NCBI RefSeq assembly: GCF_025264625.1
Contig: NZ_CP093313.1
Span: forward strand, 5,580,001-5,644,000
From: Occallatibacter riparius
Lineage (GTDB): Bacteria; Acidobacteriota; Terriglobia; Terriglobales; Acidobacteriaceae
DNA: 64,000 nucleotides
Direction: 5' to 3'
In this document: piece by piece, positions 9,724 to 21,205 of the stretch
Numbering within the stretch: the first letter of the stretch is position 1
Layout of the letters: each line of letters begins with the position of its first letter
The notes under the pieces: model-generated
Databases searched by the model: none
Told to the model about the DNA's origin: nothing
The model's input: only the letters and a program-made list of their open reading frames with translations
Program-made: the position numbers and the translations under genes

Positions 9724-11228
9724 TGCGCACCTCCCGCGAGGAATGCCTTGACTGCCGGTTCAATTGTGTCTAGCAGAATTCTTGGATACACACCGACGAT
9801 CAGACTTGCCGCTATCAGGAGGCTGAATGCGGTGACCTCAGGCCAGGTGATCGCGCCCAGGTCGCCCCAGCCTTCCTTGGGATGATCTTCAGCGGTTGGT
9901 CTCACGTCCGTGAAGAACGCCTTCTGAAGCGCGCGCCACGTGTAGGCAACGCCGACTACGATGCCGATGCCGGCTGCGGCTGTCCACCAGGGCGTTGCGT
10001 GCCAGGAGCCGATGAGGACCTGGAGTTCTGCGACGAATCCGGAGAAGCCGGGCAAGCCCATTGAGGCCATGCCCGCGATCACAAATGCCCACGCGGGAAA
10101 CGGCAACCTTCGGAGCAGGTGCATCTGTTCGAGCTCGCCGAATTGGCGCGTGTGCGTGCGGTCATAGACCATGCGGCCGACGATGGCGAAGAGTAGGCCG
10201 GCGATCACGCCGTGCGAGTACATCTGCAGCACTGCACCGGTGAGTCCGATCTGGTTCAGCGTCATGAGGCCGAGCAGCACAAAGCCCATGTGGCTGACCG
10301 AGGAGTAGCCGATGACGAATTTGAAGTCGGTCTGTACAAGAGCGACGAGCGCGCCGTAGACGATGCCGATCACTGCAAGGATTGCGAAGACGTCGCGCCA
10401 GGACCCGATGCCGAGGAGCGTGAAGCCCCAGGGGTCCATGCCGTGCGGGAAGAGGCCCATGGCTACGCGCAGGCAGCCGTACGCGCCGAGCTTCATGACG
10501 ACGCCGGCAAGCAGCATGGACGCCGCGGTCGGAGCGGCCACGTGGCCGGTAGGCGCCCACGTGTGGAAGGGCCACATGCCCGCGAGGATTCCGAAGCCGA
10601 TGAATGTGAGCGGGAAGAGCCACATTTGCGAGTGGATTGAGAGACCCGCGTTGGCGAGATCGAGAAGCGAGGTGGAGTGGCTACCGGATGCAGCGTATGC
10701 GGCGAGGAGCGCGATGAGCACCATCGCGGAGCCTACGAAGGAGTAGAGCGCCAGCTTCATTGCCGCGTATTCGCGCCGCGTTGAGCCCCAGATCGCAATC
10801 AGGAAGTACTTTGGCACGATGGCGATTTCGTAAAAGACAAAGAGAAGGAACAGGTCGAAGCTGAGGAACACGCCATAGACGCCGCCGATGAGCGCGAGGA
10901 AGAAGGCGAAGAACTCATTGGTGCGGTGGTCGACGTTCCAGCTGAAGAGCACGCCGGCTACCGCAGCGAGGCCGGTGAGCAGTACGACCACGCGGCTGAT
11001 GCCGTCGGCGGCGAGCAGATAGTGAATGCCCATGGAAGGCACCCACGCCACATCCGTAATGGTGATGCGGCCCTGGCCCGCTCCGGCCGCGAAGCCTGCG
11101 ACTGCGATCAGAAAGCCGGCAAGCGCAAAGACGAGCGCGACTGCGCGCGCGAGCCCGGCTCTGCCCTTGGGCAGGAGCGCCTCAACAAGAGCGCCGGCAA
11201 ACGAGAGATAGATCGTCCACGCTAACAT
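9720..11228 (-). CDS. nuoM: NADH-quinone oxidoreductase subunit M, second copy
   Basis: A 502-residue NuoM paralogue directly after the first nuoM: its ATG follows that gene's TAG without a gap. Residues needed for proton pumping are present: Glu in FYEIAIVPKYFLI, the HTWAP motif and Lys in VVMKLGAYG. It should therefore be a working fourth antiporter subunit and not a decayed duplicate. It is clearly diverged from the first copy and has a different N-terminus. A double-NuoM ('2M') complex I with extra pumping capacity is described in several phyla, and this operon fits that description. Confidence 0.93.
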   Translation of the reverse strand: MLAWTIYLSFAGALVEALLPKGRAGLARAVALVFALAGFLIAVAGFAAGAGQGRITITDVAWVPSMGIHYLLAADGISRVVVLLTGLAAVAGVLFSWNVDHRTNEFFAFFLALIGGVYGVFLSFDLFLLFVFYEIAIVPKYFLIAIWGSTRREYAAMKLALYSFVGSAMVLIALLAAYAASGSHSTSLLDLANAGLSIHSQMWLFPLTFIGFGILAGMWPFHTWAPTGHVAAPTAASMLLAGVVMKLGAYGCLRVAMGLFPHGMDPWGFTLLGIGSWRDVFAILAVIGIVYGALVALVQTDFKFVIGYSSVSHMGFVLLGLMTLNQIGLTGAVLQMYSHGVIAGLLFAIVGRMVYDRTHTRQFGELEQMHLLRRLPFPAWAFVIAGMASMGLPGFSGFVAELQVLIGSWHATPWWTAAAGIGIVVGVAYTWRALQKAFFTDVRPTAEDHPKEGWGDLGAITWPEVTAFSLLIAASLIVGVYPRILLDTIEPAVKAFLAGGAQ

Positions 11229-12745
11229 CTAAAATCTCCAGTGCGCCAGCAGGTTCACCACCGTGGGGTTCACGCTGTCTGTAATGAGTTGGGGCACGAG
11301 ACCAATGAGAACCATGAGGCCGATGACGGGCGCTGTTGCCAGCAGCTCGCCCGCCTGCAGATCGGGGAATGCGGCCCAGCGCTCAGGCACAGGTCCGGCA
11401 AACACTTTCTGAATCACGGTAAGGATGACGGCCGCGGTGATCAGCAGGCCAAGGACGGAGACGGTTCCCGCGACCCACGAGAGCGGGAAGACGCCGCGGA
11501 AGATGAGGAACTCGCCGACGAAGCCGTTCAGGCCGGGAAGACCGAGGGACGAGAACAGCGCGAAGCCCATGAGGCCGGCGAATACTGGTGCAGGCTTGCG
11601 CAGGCCGCCGAAGTCGTCGATGCCGCGCAGACCGTTTGTGCGTTGCTGGATCATGCTGATGAACCAGAAGAGAGCTGCCGCCGTGATGCCGTGATTGAAC
11701 ATCTGCAGGATGACGCCATTGAGCGCCGCCGCCTGGCTGGCCTGCATGGCCGCGCTGGTTGCGGGAATGGCAAGCGCGAAGATGGCGAGCTGGCAGTAGC
11801 CGAGGTGATTGACTGACGAGTACGCGAAGATGCGCTTCAGGTCCTTCTGCGCGGCGGCGGCCCACGCGCCCATCACCACCGTGATGACGGCGAGCACCAG
11901 AAGCGGCGTGCGGATTTGCGCGATCTGATGGCCGAAGAGCGGCACTGCGATACGCAGCAGACCGTAGACGCCCATCTTCGACATCGTGCCAGTGAGCAGC
12001 ATTGTCACTGGTGATGGCGCTTCGCTGTACGCGGCGGGCAGCCACGTGTGGAAAGGCATGAGCGGCACCTTCACCGCGAAGCCTGCCAGAGCGCCAATGG
12101 CGAGCCAGAGCATGATGTGTCCGCCGAAGTGCGCGGTGACCATCTGCTCCAGTTCACCGGTGGATGCGAGCAGCGAGAGATGGTGGAAGTCCATGCTGCC
12201 GGTGACCAGGAAGAGAGCAAGCATCGCGAGCAGCAGGCCGACGGAGCCGGCCATCGTGTAGACGAAGAACTGCGTCGCGGCTGGTCCGCGCCTCGGTCCA
12301 CCCCATAGTTTGATGAGGAAGAATGCGGGGATCAGGCTCAGCTCCCAGTAGAGGAACCAGTGATAGAAGTTGAGTGCGGTGAATGTGCCGAAGAGTCCAG
12401 CCTCAAGCAGGAGCACGAGGCAGAAGTAGAGGCCCGCGCCGTGACGCACGCGATGCGAGGCGTCGATCGCCATGAGCGAGACGAGCGCGGAGAGCACCAG
12501 CATCAGTGCACCGAGGCCGTCGACGCCGAGCTGGTATTCGATGCCGAGCGACGGGGCCCACGCGTGATTCTCGAGCAGGCCCAGGCTGCCGTCGGCCGGA
12601 ATGTGCGTCCATACGATGAGCGAGAGCGCCAGCGTCAGCAGCGCGGTGAGCATGGCCACGGCGCGCGCGTGTTTACCGGCGAAGAGCGCGATGATGGCTC
12701 CGAGGACGGGCAGCGCGGTCAATAAGGTGAGTATCGGAATTCCGT

Positions 12746-12749
<4 letters not shown>
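11229..12749 (-). CDS. nuoM: NADH-quinone oxidoreductase subunit M, first copy
   Basis: Antiporter-like subunit of 506 residues with about 14 membrane helices. YWELSLIPAFFLIKLWGG holds the key TM5 glutamate, and VPLMPFHTWLPAAYSEAPSP followed by MSKMGVYG holds the histidine and lysine of the proton path. The start codon overlaps the nuoL stop as ATGA. Which of the two M subunits sits next to NuoL and which next to NuoN cannot be told from gene order alone. Confidence 0.95.
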
Positions 12750-14827
<2,078 letters not shown>

Positions 14828-14834
14828 CAGCGGC

Positions 14835-15146
14835 TCACCCCTTCATCCTGTTTATTTCGTCCAGATCGGCAGTGCGTGCATGTCTGTAGAGAGCGATCAC
14901 AAGGCCCAATCCAACGGCTGCTTCAGCGGCAGCCACAGCAATAGAAAATACAGCAAACATCATGCCGGTCAGCGCTTCAGGGTGCGGCGAGTAGCGCCAG
15001 AACGCGACCAGGTTCAGGTTGGCCGCATTCAGCATCAGCTCGATTCCGATGAGCACCAGGATGGCGTTGCGCCGCGTGAGCGCACCGGCAAGGCCGATGG
15101 CGAACACCAGCGCGGCCACCAGCAAATATCCAGCGAGAGGCGTCAC
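14835..15146 (-). CDS. nuoK: NADH-quinone oxidoreductase subunit K
   Basis: Small three-helix membrane subunit, 103 residues. The conserved membrane glutamates are seen in IGIELMLNAANLN and AAAEAAVGLGL; both belong to the proton and quinone-coupling path. The start codon is GTG, overlapping the nuoJ stop as GTGA, so it is probably coupled to nuoJ translation. Confidence 0.95.
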   Translation of the reverse strand: MTPLAGYLLVAALVFAIGLAGALTRRNAILVLIGIELMLNAANLNLVAFWRYSPHPEALTGMMFAVFSIAVAAAEAAVGLGLVIALYRHARTADLDEINRMKG

Positions 15147-15643
15147 TTCTGCTCTCCCTTCTCATGCATAGCGACGATGACCGCGCCCAGCATTGCGGCT
15201 GTCAGCAGCAGTGCGACAATTTCAAGCGGTAGCACGTAGCGACCCATCAGCGCCTGCCCGATCTGCTGCACGGTTACAACGGGGGCTCCGCTCTCATTCG
15301 GAAACGCCGAAGTGCTGTGCAGAACTGCCCATCCCAGTACCGCGAAGACGGCAGCAGCAATCAACAGGCCTGCAAACCACGTGCGGCTGAACACGCCGGT
15401 GGCCGGAGTTTCCGAGCCGCGCGTGAGCAGAATCGCAAACACCACCAGGATGGCGACGGCGCCGATGTAAACAAGAATCTGCGCGAAGCCGGCAAACTGG
15501 GCGTCGAGTTGGAGGAAAAGGAGTGCCAGTCCGGCGAAAGCGGCTGTAACCGCCAGCGCGCAGTGCACGGTGTTCCTGAGCAACACGGCAGAGAGACCGC
15601 CGAGAATCGTGATCACGGCCAGAATCCAGAACACCACGCTCAT
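15143..15643 (-). CDS. nuoJ: NADH-quinone oxidoreductase subunit J
   Basis: Membrane subunit of 166 residues with five predicted helices. The family segment AQILVYIGAVAILVVFAI (TM3, involved in conformational coupling between the quinone site and the pumps) is intact. It follows nuoH by 30 bases and overlaps nuoK. Confidence 0.94.
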   Translation of the reverse strand: MSVVFWILAVITILGGLSAVLLRNTVHCALAVTAAFAGLALLFLQLDAQFAGFAQILVYIGAVAILVVFAILLTRGSETPATGVFSRTWFAGLLIAAAVFAVLGWAVLHSTSAFPNESGAPVVTVQQIGQALMGRYVLPLEIVALLLTAAMLGAVIVAMHEKGEQK

Positions 15644-15673
15644 CGGCCGCTCCTTTCCATGCTTACCGGGAAA

Positions 15674-16849
15674 CTATTCCGCATAGCGATAGCTCCTCGG
15701 CCCAAACTTTTTGCGATGCATCTGCAGGCGACCGACGATCACGTAAACGCCGAGCAGAATGGCCGAGCATACGATCCAGCGCAAGATGCCTTCGCCCATG
15801 AAGCGCCACAGGCCCGCGACGATCAGGTTCAGGAGCGTCATGGGCAGAACGAACTTCCATGCGAAGTTCATGAGCTGGTCCTGGCGCAGGCGCGGCAAGG
15901 TGCCGCGGATCCAGATGAGCACCACGATGGAGAGCATGACCTTCGAGAAGAACCAGATCCACGACGGCACAAAGTTCAAGATCGCAAGCGGCGCCGACCA
16001 TCCACCCAGAAAAAGCGTGGTGCCGAGGCCGGAGATGGAGAACATGGCGAGATATTCACCCAGGAAGAACAGCGCGAACTTGAAGCCCGAGTACTCGGTG
16101 AAGTAACCGGCGACCAGTTCCGACTCGCCTTCCGGCAGATCGAAGGGCGAGCGGTTCGTCTCCGCCGTGGCCGCGATGCAGTACATGACGAAGGCGGCGA
16201 ATCCCCAGGGCGTGAAGATGTACCAGTGCGGCAGTCCCCACGTGTACTGGTTCTGCGCCTCAACAACTTTCGAGAGCGAGAGCGAACCCGTGATCATCAC
16301 GATGGCCACTGTAGACATGAGCAGCGGCACTTCGTAGCTGATCATCTGAGCAACCGCGCGCATGGCGCCCAGCAATGAATACTTGTTGCGGCTCGACCAA
16401 CCGGCCATGAAGATCGACAGTTCGGCAGACGCGCCAATCGCGAAGTAGAACAGCAGGCCCGCGTCCATCTCGACGAACTGCATGTTGCGCCCCATGGGCA
16501 GCACTGCGAAGCCCATGAAGACGACGACGACCAGCACCAGCGGAGCGATGAAGTGCACCGCAGCGTCGGCGCTTACAGGAATGATGTCCTCTTTGGTCAG
16601 CGACTTGATGCCGTCGGCAATGGGCTGCAGGATTCCGTAGGGTCCCGTGCGGTTTGGTCCGATGCGGTTCTGCATACGGCCCAGGCCCTTGCGCTCGATC
16701 ACAGTCGTCAGCGCGAACAAAGCCGGGAACGTGGCGATGATCGCCACCACGCTGAGCAGAATGCCGATCAGCGGCTGCAGGGCAACGGGAAAAAGAGCAA
16801 CGATCCAATGCTTGAGGAGAACGAAGATCTGGTCGAGCGTATTAGCCAT
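15674..16849 (-). CDS. nuoH: NADH-quinone oxidoreductase subunit H
   Basis: Membrane subunit that forms most of the quinone-binding chamber, 391 residues with eight or nine helices. RIGPNRTGPYG in the first cytoplasmic loop and FDLPEGESELVAGY, with its cluster of conserved acidic residues, are diagnostic. AAGGAG at the end of nuoI serves as its Shine-Dalgarno and the intergenic gap is three bases. Confidence 0.96.
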   Translation of the reverse strand: MANTLDQIFVLLKHWIVALFPVALQPLIGILLSVVAIIATFPALFALTTVIERKGLGRMQNRIGPNRTGPYGILQPIADGIKSLTKEDIIPVSADAAVHFIAPLVLVVVVFMGFAVLPMGRNMQFVEMDAGLLFYFAIGASAELSIFMAGWSSRNKYSLLGAMRAVAQMISYEVPLLMSTVAIVMITGSLSLSKVVEAQNQYTWGLPHWYIFTPWGFAAFVMYCIAATAETNRSPFDLPEGESELVAGYFTEYSGFKFALFFLGEYLAMFSISGLGTTLFLGGWSAPLAILNFVPSWIWFFSKVMLSIVVLIWIRGTLPRLRQDQLMNFAWKFVLPMTLLNLIVAGLWRFMGEGILRWIVCSAILLGVYVIVGRLQMHRKKFGPRSYRYAE

Positions 16850-16852
16850 GAT

Positions 16853-17623
16853 CTAGCTTGCGTCTCCTTCTTTCTTGATTTCAGGCGGCCGCGGAGCGGT
16901 GGCTGCGGGCGTGGGCGTGCCGGTTGGATTTTTGGCCGTCGGGCCCGCGGGGATGTCCGAGGCCGGAACCGCCGAAGTATTGGCTGGAGCTGCGGGCTTC
17001 GCGGCCGCGGCGGGAGCAGCAGGCTTGGCGGCTGCCGGAGCAGCGGGGGCGGCAGCTTTGGCCGCGGCAGCAGCGGCTGCGGTCTTTGCCTTGGCTTCGG
17101 CGGCGGCGCGTTCCTTCGCGAGCCGGTCGTCCACTTCGGTCGCTTCTGTCGGATGAATCTGGTGGTAGTACTCGTTCGATTTGGCAAGTTCCTTGCGATC
17201 GAGCAGCAGCCCACCGAAGCGGTTGTCGGTCGACAGCTCGAACTCGTTGTCCATCTTGATTGCGTCGAACGGGCAGACTTCAACGCAGATCTGGCAACTC
17301 ATGCATACCGAGATATCGATGTCGAACTTCGCCGGATAGAACTGCTGCTTGCCGACCGCATCGGGCTTTTTGTCTTTGCTCTTGTCGATGTAAATGCACT
17401 TGGGCGGGCACTCTTTCTCGCAGATCTGGCACGCCACACAGCGCAGCCCCGACTCCCAATCCGTGCCGTCATAAACAAGGAACGGAAAATTGCGCGCGGC
17501 CTCGGGCAGCGGCAACCGCTGCTCGGGATACTCCACCGTCGTCAGCCGTTCCTCGGAGACAAAACTGCCCAGCGCGTTCTTCGCGGTCTCCTTCAGGCCC
17601 TTCAGTATGCCTTCACCCAGCAT
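16853..17623 (-). CDS. nuoI: NADH-quinone oxidoreductase subunit I with Ala/Pro-rich tail
   Basis: Two-[4Fe-4S] ferredoxin-like subunit that carries electrons to cluster N2. Both sites are intact: Cys62, Cys65, Cys68 and Cys72 in CVACQICEKECP, and Cys107, Cys110, Cys113 and Cys117 in CMSCQICVEVCP. Residues 1-165 are ordinary NuoI. From about 165 to 256 there is a low-complexity extension very rich in alanine, proline and lysine, starting with a charged helix-like stretch. Ordinary NuoI ends near 160-180 residues. The tail is probably disordered and would face the cytoplasm at the connecting fragment. Confidence 0.95.
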   Translation of the reverse strand: MLGEGILKGLKETAKNALGSFVSEERLTTVEYPEQRLPLPEAARNFPFLVYDGTDWESGLRCVACQICEKECPPKCIYIDKSKDKKPDAVGKQQFYPAKFDIDISVCMSCQICVEVCPFDAIKMDNEFELSTDNRFGGLLLDRKELAKSNEYYHQIHPTEATEVDDRLAKERAAAEAKAKTAAAAAAAKAAAPAAPAAAKPAAPAAAAKPAAPANTSAVPASDIPAGPTAKNPTGTPTPAATAPRPPEIKKEGDAS

Positions 17624-17655
17624 GGTACTCCGTAGTGATCAGTAATCACTTTGCT

Positions 17656-18873
17656 TCATCTGTCCACTTCGCCCAGCACGATGTCTACGCTGCCGAAGAT
17701 CAGAACTACGTCGGCTACGTTGTGCCCGAGGCACATGTCTTCCAGCACCGTCAGATTGATCAGGCTCGGCGGACGTACGCGGTAGCGATACGGCTCCGGA
17801 TTGCCCGTGCTGATCAGATAAAAACCAAGCTCGCCCTTCGGCGCTTCAATGCGTCCGTACGCCTCGCCCGGCTTCGGCTTGAATCCACGAATCTTCGCCT
17901 TTGGATCCATCACCGGCCCGCCGGGAACTTCCTTCAACGCCTGCTCCAGAATGCCGATCGACTCGCGCATCTCGAGCACGCGTACCATGTAGCGGTCGAA
18001 GATGTCGCCGTGATCGCCGAGCGGCACGCGGAACTTGAAGCGGTCGTAGATGCCGTAGTGATCGACCTTGCGAATGTCGTAGTTCACACCGGAAGCGCGC
18101 AGCATTGGCCCCGTGATGCCCGCATTCACGGCAAGCTCGGGCCGCAGTACGCCAACGCCCTGCGTACGCGCCATCAGGATTTCGTTACCCGTGAGCAGCG
18201 CTTCATATTCGTCGACAAACTTCGGCAGGCCTTCGACAACTTTGCGCGCCTGCGCAAGCCACGGTTCCGAGACGTCTACGCGGCAGCCGCCGAAGCGCAT
18301 GTAGTTGCACATCATGCGCGATCCGGTCAGGCTCTCAAACAAGTCCAGGATCTTCTCGCGCATTTTGAACGCATACATCAGCGGAGTGCCGCTCGCGCCC
18401 ATTTCCTGGATGAGGAAGCCGATGGCAGACGCATGATTCTGCACGCGGGTCAGCTCCGCGAGAATCACGCGGATGTATTCGGCCCGCTCCGGCACTGCCT
18501 GTCCTACCAGCTTCTCGACCGCCAGCGCGTAAGCCCAGTTGTTGGTGAGAGAGCAGAAGTAGTCGAGGCGATCCGTGTAGGGCATCATCGCCAGGTAGCT
18601 TGCGGTTTCGGCAATCTGCTCGTGGTTGCGGTGCAGGTAGCCGAATACCGGCTTGAGTTTGATGACCTTTTCGCCGTCGAGCGCCACGTCCATGCGGAAC
18701 ACGCCGTGCGTCGAGGGATGATGCGGGCCCATCGAGACTTCCAGCAGTTCGCCTTCGCCCTCGGGCGCAATCACCGGCGGCCGGTTCCAACTCTCAAGCT
18801 GAGGCTGCGAGTCGGGAGAGCCCGCGGGCGCCTTTTCGACTGCAACGCCGGATTTGACCGCCGTCTCGCTCAT
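17656..18873 (-). CDS. nuoD: NADH-quinone oxidoreductase subunit D
   Basis: The 49-kDa subunit, 405 residues, related to the [NiFe]-hydrogenase large subunit and lining the quinone site. The conserved start region MGPHHPSTHGVFR and the canonical C-terminus ending in GEVDR are both present. The true start is ATG 18873, overlapping the nuoC stop as ATGA; the longer reading frame would add 51 arginine-rich residues unlike the family. The first 30 residues are a poorly conserved Pro/Ala extension. It is not fused to NuoC. Confidence 0.95.
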   Translation of the reverse strand: MSETAVKSGVAVEKAPAGSPDSQPQLESWNRPPVIAPEGEGELLEVSMGPHHPSTHGVFRMDVALDGEKVIKLKPVFGYLHRNHEQIAETASYLAMMPYTDRLDYFCSLTNNWAYALAVEKLVGQAVPERAEYIRVILAELTRVQNHASAIGFLIQEMGASGTPLMYAFKMREKILDLFESLTGSRMMCNYMRFGGCRVDVSEPWLAQARKVVEGLPKFVDEYEALLTGNEILMARTQGVGVLRPELAVNAGITGPMLRASGVNYDIRKVDHYGIYDRFKFRVPLGDHGDIFDRYMVRVLEMRESIGILEQALKEVPGGPVMDPKAKIRGFKPKPGEAYGRIEAPKGELGFYLISTGNPEPYRYRVRPPSLINLTVLEDMCLGHNVADVVLIFGSVDIVLGEVDR

Positions 18874-19553
18874 GCCGTCGCTCCCGCGGTTCCCTGCTCT
18901 GCTTCGATCTTCGCCATGTGCTCTTTGTGCCGCTGCAGCACCTTGTCGTGGGCTGTGGGCTCGTATTCGAAGTCGTCGGGCTCCACGTAATCCTTGCGCA
19001 TGGGGTGGTCCTTGAAGCCGTCCCACATGAGAATGCGGCGCAGGTCGGGATGCCCCTTGAACACGATGCCGTAGAGATCGAAGACTTCGCGCTCCTGGTA
19101 TTCGCCCGCGCGCCAGACCGGCGTGAAGGATGGCAGTTCCACCTCATCCGTGCGGTTCTTCGTGCGCATGCGGAGCACTACCGGGCCGTACTTCTTTTTC
19201 ATGGAGAAGAGGTGGTAGACGGCCTCGAGATAACCGGGCTCGACGTGCTTGCGCGTTTCTTCGACGGTCTCGTCGACCATGGTCTGCACGCCGTCGACTT
19301 CTTTGGGAACCTGCTTCGTGACCTTAACCTTCTCGACTACTTCTTTGTCGAGCCAGTCGACGCCGGTGACGTTCGATAGGAAATCCAGCGAAAGCTCGGG
19401 ATCGTCGCGGAGGAATTTGGCTACGGCAAAGGCGTGCTCCGTGTCGAGGAGCAGAGAGTGCTGGGCGCTGGGGCTTCCGTTGGGAAGGATGGTTACGCCC
19501 GCGCCGGGAACCGCCGCCTCAATCGCCGCTTTGATTTCTTCTACCGTCTTCAA
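18870..19553 (-). CDS. nuoC: NADH-quinone oxidoreductase subunit C
   Basis: The 30-kDa subunit, 227 residues, identified by EREVFDLYGIVFKGHPDLRR. The start is TTG at 19553: AGGAG lies about eight bases upstream and no ATG fits. That Shine-Dalgarno is part of a tagcttctagctcctag-type repeat between nuoB and nuoC. A lysine- and glutamate-rich insert of about 30 residues (roughly 70-100) interrupts the N-terminal domain compared with the forms I know. Confidence 0.92.
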   Translation of the reverse strand: MKTVEEIKAAIEAAVPGAGVTILPNGSPSAQHSLLLDTEHAFAVAKFLRDDPELSLDFLSNVTGVDWLDKEVVEKVKVTKQVPKEVDGVQTMVDETVEETRKHVEPGYLEAVYHLFSMKKKYGPVVLRMRTKNRTDEVELPSFTPVWRAGEYQEREVFDLYGIVFKGHPDLRRILMWDGFKDHPMRKDYVEPDDFEYEPTAHDKVLQRHKEHMAKIEAEQGTAGATA

Positions 19554-19557
19554 AAAT

Positions 19558-19594
19558 CAGCTCCTAGCTTCTAGCTCCTAGCCCCGAGCACTAC
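19558..19594. repeat. agcttctagctcctag short repeats between nuoB and nuoC
   Basis: Tandem variants of agcttct/agctcct fill the start of the nuoB-nuoC gap. Read on the minus strand, a copy supplies the AGGAG used by nuoC. Similar units occur between nuoA and nuoB. Confidence 0.6.
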
Positions 19595-19627
19595 CCGTCC
19601 TACTGCCCAATCTCTAATGCCTGCGTC

Positions 19628-20239
19628 TCATCGAATAATTGGAAAATGCCAGACACTGGAGTTCGCCGGCGGCTCAACGTCGTGCGCGCCTTGCTCCGGT
19701 ACCGGGAACTCACCCTGCTGCTCCGCGTCGAGATGGCGGGGGCGGTCTTCGCCGGTCAGGCTCTGGGCCTCGATCTTCTTCTGGAGCGTCATGAAGGCGT
19801 GAATCAGCGCCTCCGGACGCGGCGGACAGCCCGGAATGTGCACATCCACGGGGATATAGCGGTCGATGCCCTTCAGCACGTTGTAGCCCTGCTTGAACGG
19901 GCCGCCGGAGATGGCGCATGCGCCCATTGCGATCACGTAGCGGGGCTCGGCCATCTGGTTATAGAGGCGCACCACCTGCGGAGCCATCTTTTTGGTCACG
20001 GTGCCGGACACGATCATCAGGTCGGCCTGCCGCGGCGAGGGGCGGAACACCTCGGCGCCAAAGCGGGCCAGATCGTAGCGGGCCATGGTGGTGGCAATCA
20101 TCTCGATCGCGCAGCACGCCAGGCCGAACTGCATGGGCCACACCGAGCTTTTACGGCCCCAGTTGTACAGGTCCTGGATGGTCGTGACGAACACGCCCTG
20201 CTTGCCGAGTTCGATATTCAGATTTTGGTCAACAGCCAT
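19628..20239 (-). CDS. nuoB: NADH-quinone oxidoreductase subunit B
   Basis: Subunit that holds the terminal cluster N2, 203 residues. The ligand cysteines appear in FGLACCAIEM (tandem pair), MGACAISGG and HIPGCPPRPE. The catalytic core ends near residue 160; the remaining 40 polar residues are a variable tail. GGAG lies just before the ATG. It is separated from nuoA by 168 bases rich in short repeats and from nuoC by 74 bases. Confidence 0.96.
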   Translation of the reverse strand: MAVDQNLNIELGKQGVFVTTIQDLYNWGRKSSVWPMQFGLACCAIEMIATTMARYDLARFGAEVFRPSPRQADLMIVSGTVTKKMAPQVVRLYNQMAEPRYVIAMGACAISGGPFKQGYNVLKGIDRYIPVDVHIPGCPPRPEALIHAFMTLQKKIEAQSLTGEDRPRHLDAEQQGEFPVPEQGAHDVEPPANSSVWHFPIIR

Positions 20240-20250
20240 TCAAACTCCGT

Positions 20251-20387
20251 TTAGCTTCTAGCTTCTAGCTGCTAGCTCCTAGCCTCTAGCTCTCCTCGCG
20301 CCCGCGTTCTCTTCCGCACGCACCGCTCGCCGCAAACGTTCACCCACCGCAACCTCAGCTAGAAGCTCGAAGCTAGAGGCCAGAAGC
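20251..20387. repeat. agcttctagct repeats with an inverted copy, nuoA-nuoB gap
   Basis: Positions 20251-20293 hold five or six variants of agcttctagct; 20356-20387 hold the opposite orientation (agctagaagct, agctagagg). The two halves could pair into a long imperfect hairpin in the nuoA-nuoB transcript. No coding potential is seen here. Confidence 0.6.
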
Positions 20388-20407
20388 CGTCCGCCTTCGG
20401 CTGCCCT

Positions 20408-20779
20408 TCACGCCCAGGTCAGCACGCCTTTTGCCCACGCCCACGCCAGGCCTTCCACCAGCAGCAGCACAAACACGAGCATCGCCAGGCAAGCGGCCGC
20501 CGTGAGTCCCGTAAACGCTACCGCAACGGGCAGCAGGAATACCGCTTCCACGTCGAAAATGAGGAATATGATGGCGTAAAGGTAGTAGGCTGAGCGGAAC
20601 TGCACCCAGGCATCGCCCTTCGATTCCAGTCCGCACTCGTAGATGGCGTTCTTGATGTGATTCGGTTTAGCCGGTGAAAACACCCGCGCCCAGAGCCATG
20701 CCAGCGCCAGCGGAGTAAGCCCGAAAGCCAGCGCCGCAATAAACAGAATCGCAAGAGAAAAATAAGGACTTGATGCCAT
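20408..20779 (-). CDS. nuoA: NADH-quinone oxidoreductase subunit A
   Basis: Three-helix membrane subunit of 123 residues and first gene of the complex I operon. NAIYECGLESKGDAWVQF is the conserved loop, with the cysteine near the quinone site, and FLIFDVEAVFLLP carries the conserved membrane acidic residues. The order nuoABCDIHJKLMMN lacks nuoE, nuoF and nuoG, so the NADH-oxidising module is encoded elsewhere or replaced by another electron donor. Confidence 0.95.
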   Translation of the reverse strand: MASSPYFSLAILFIAALAFGLTPLALAWLWARVFSPAKPNHIKNAIYECGLESKGDAWVQFRSAYYLYAIIFLIFDVEAVFLLPVAVAFTGLTAAACLAMLVFVLLLVEGLAWAWAKGVLTWA

Positions 20780-21205
20780 TTCCCGAGACGGTATCCTCTA
20801 TTCCAAGATACAAGTTTCAGGTACCGTTTGGCCAAGTGGAAGTGACATAACTCACAGTTCAACGGGCGTTCCGCGCCGTTCATCCCACTCTATGAACCGC
20901 TCGCTGTAGAATATCGCCCCACTCAGTGCACTCCGTCGCATTCGGGACGCCCGTTCCTCAGATCGCGGTGTCCCTGCGCACGGACTGCGGTTTTGGATTT
21001 TCCCGGACGTCACAGGCTGATGTATTCGGTGTCACTGCGAGAACGGCGCTTTCGGCGTAAATGGGCTGTGACGTGACCGCACGCAGTTCCAACTGCCCAG
21101 CGGCGCGGCCCCGCCAGGGCGCAGATTAGCGTCCCTATCTCCCATCCCTCGCGCTCGCAAGACGCGGAAACTCTCAAGTTCTTTACCCGGGTATGGAGAT
21201 TCTGC
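20780..21205. other. 426-base divergent intergenic region
   Basis: No convincing gene here. It should hold the nuo promoter on the left and the promoter of the toroid protein on the right. A short minus-strand frame at 21010-21285 runs into the toroid gene and looks like a shadow. GACGTCAC near 21006 and GTGACGTG near 21068 are short partial palindromes of unknown meaning. Confidence 0.5.
20807..20835 (-). promoter_or_regulatory. Possible nuo operon promoter
   Basis: On the minus strand TTGGCC (20835-20830) and TGTATC (20812-20807) are 17 bases apart, 28 bases before the nuoA start. The match to sigma-70 is moderate and judged by eye. Confidence 0.35.

Noticed and set aside
17260..18990. 576-codon plus-strand frame
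   Set aside because: Antisense to nuoD and part of nuoI; no family pattern, and the opposite strand encodes conserved subunits.
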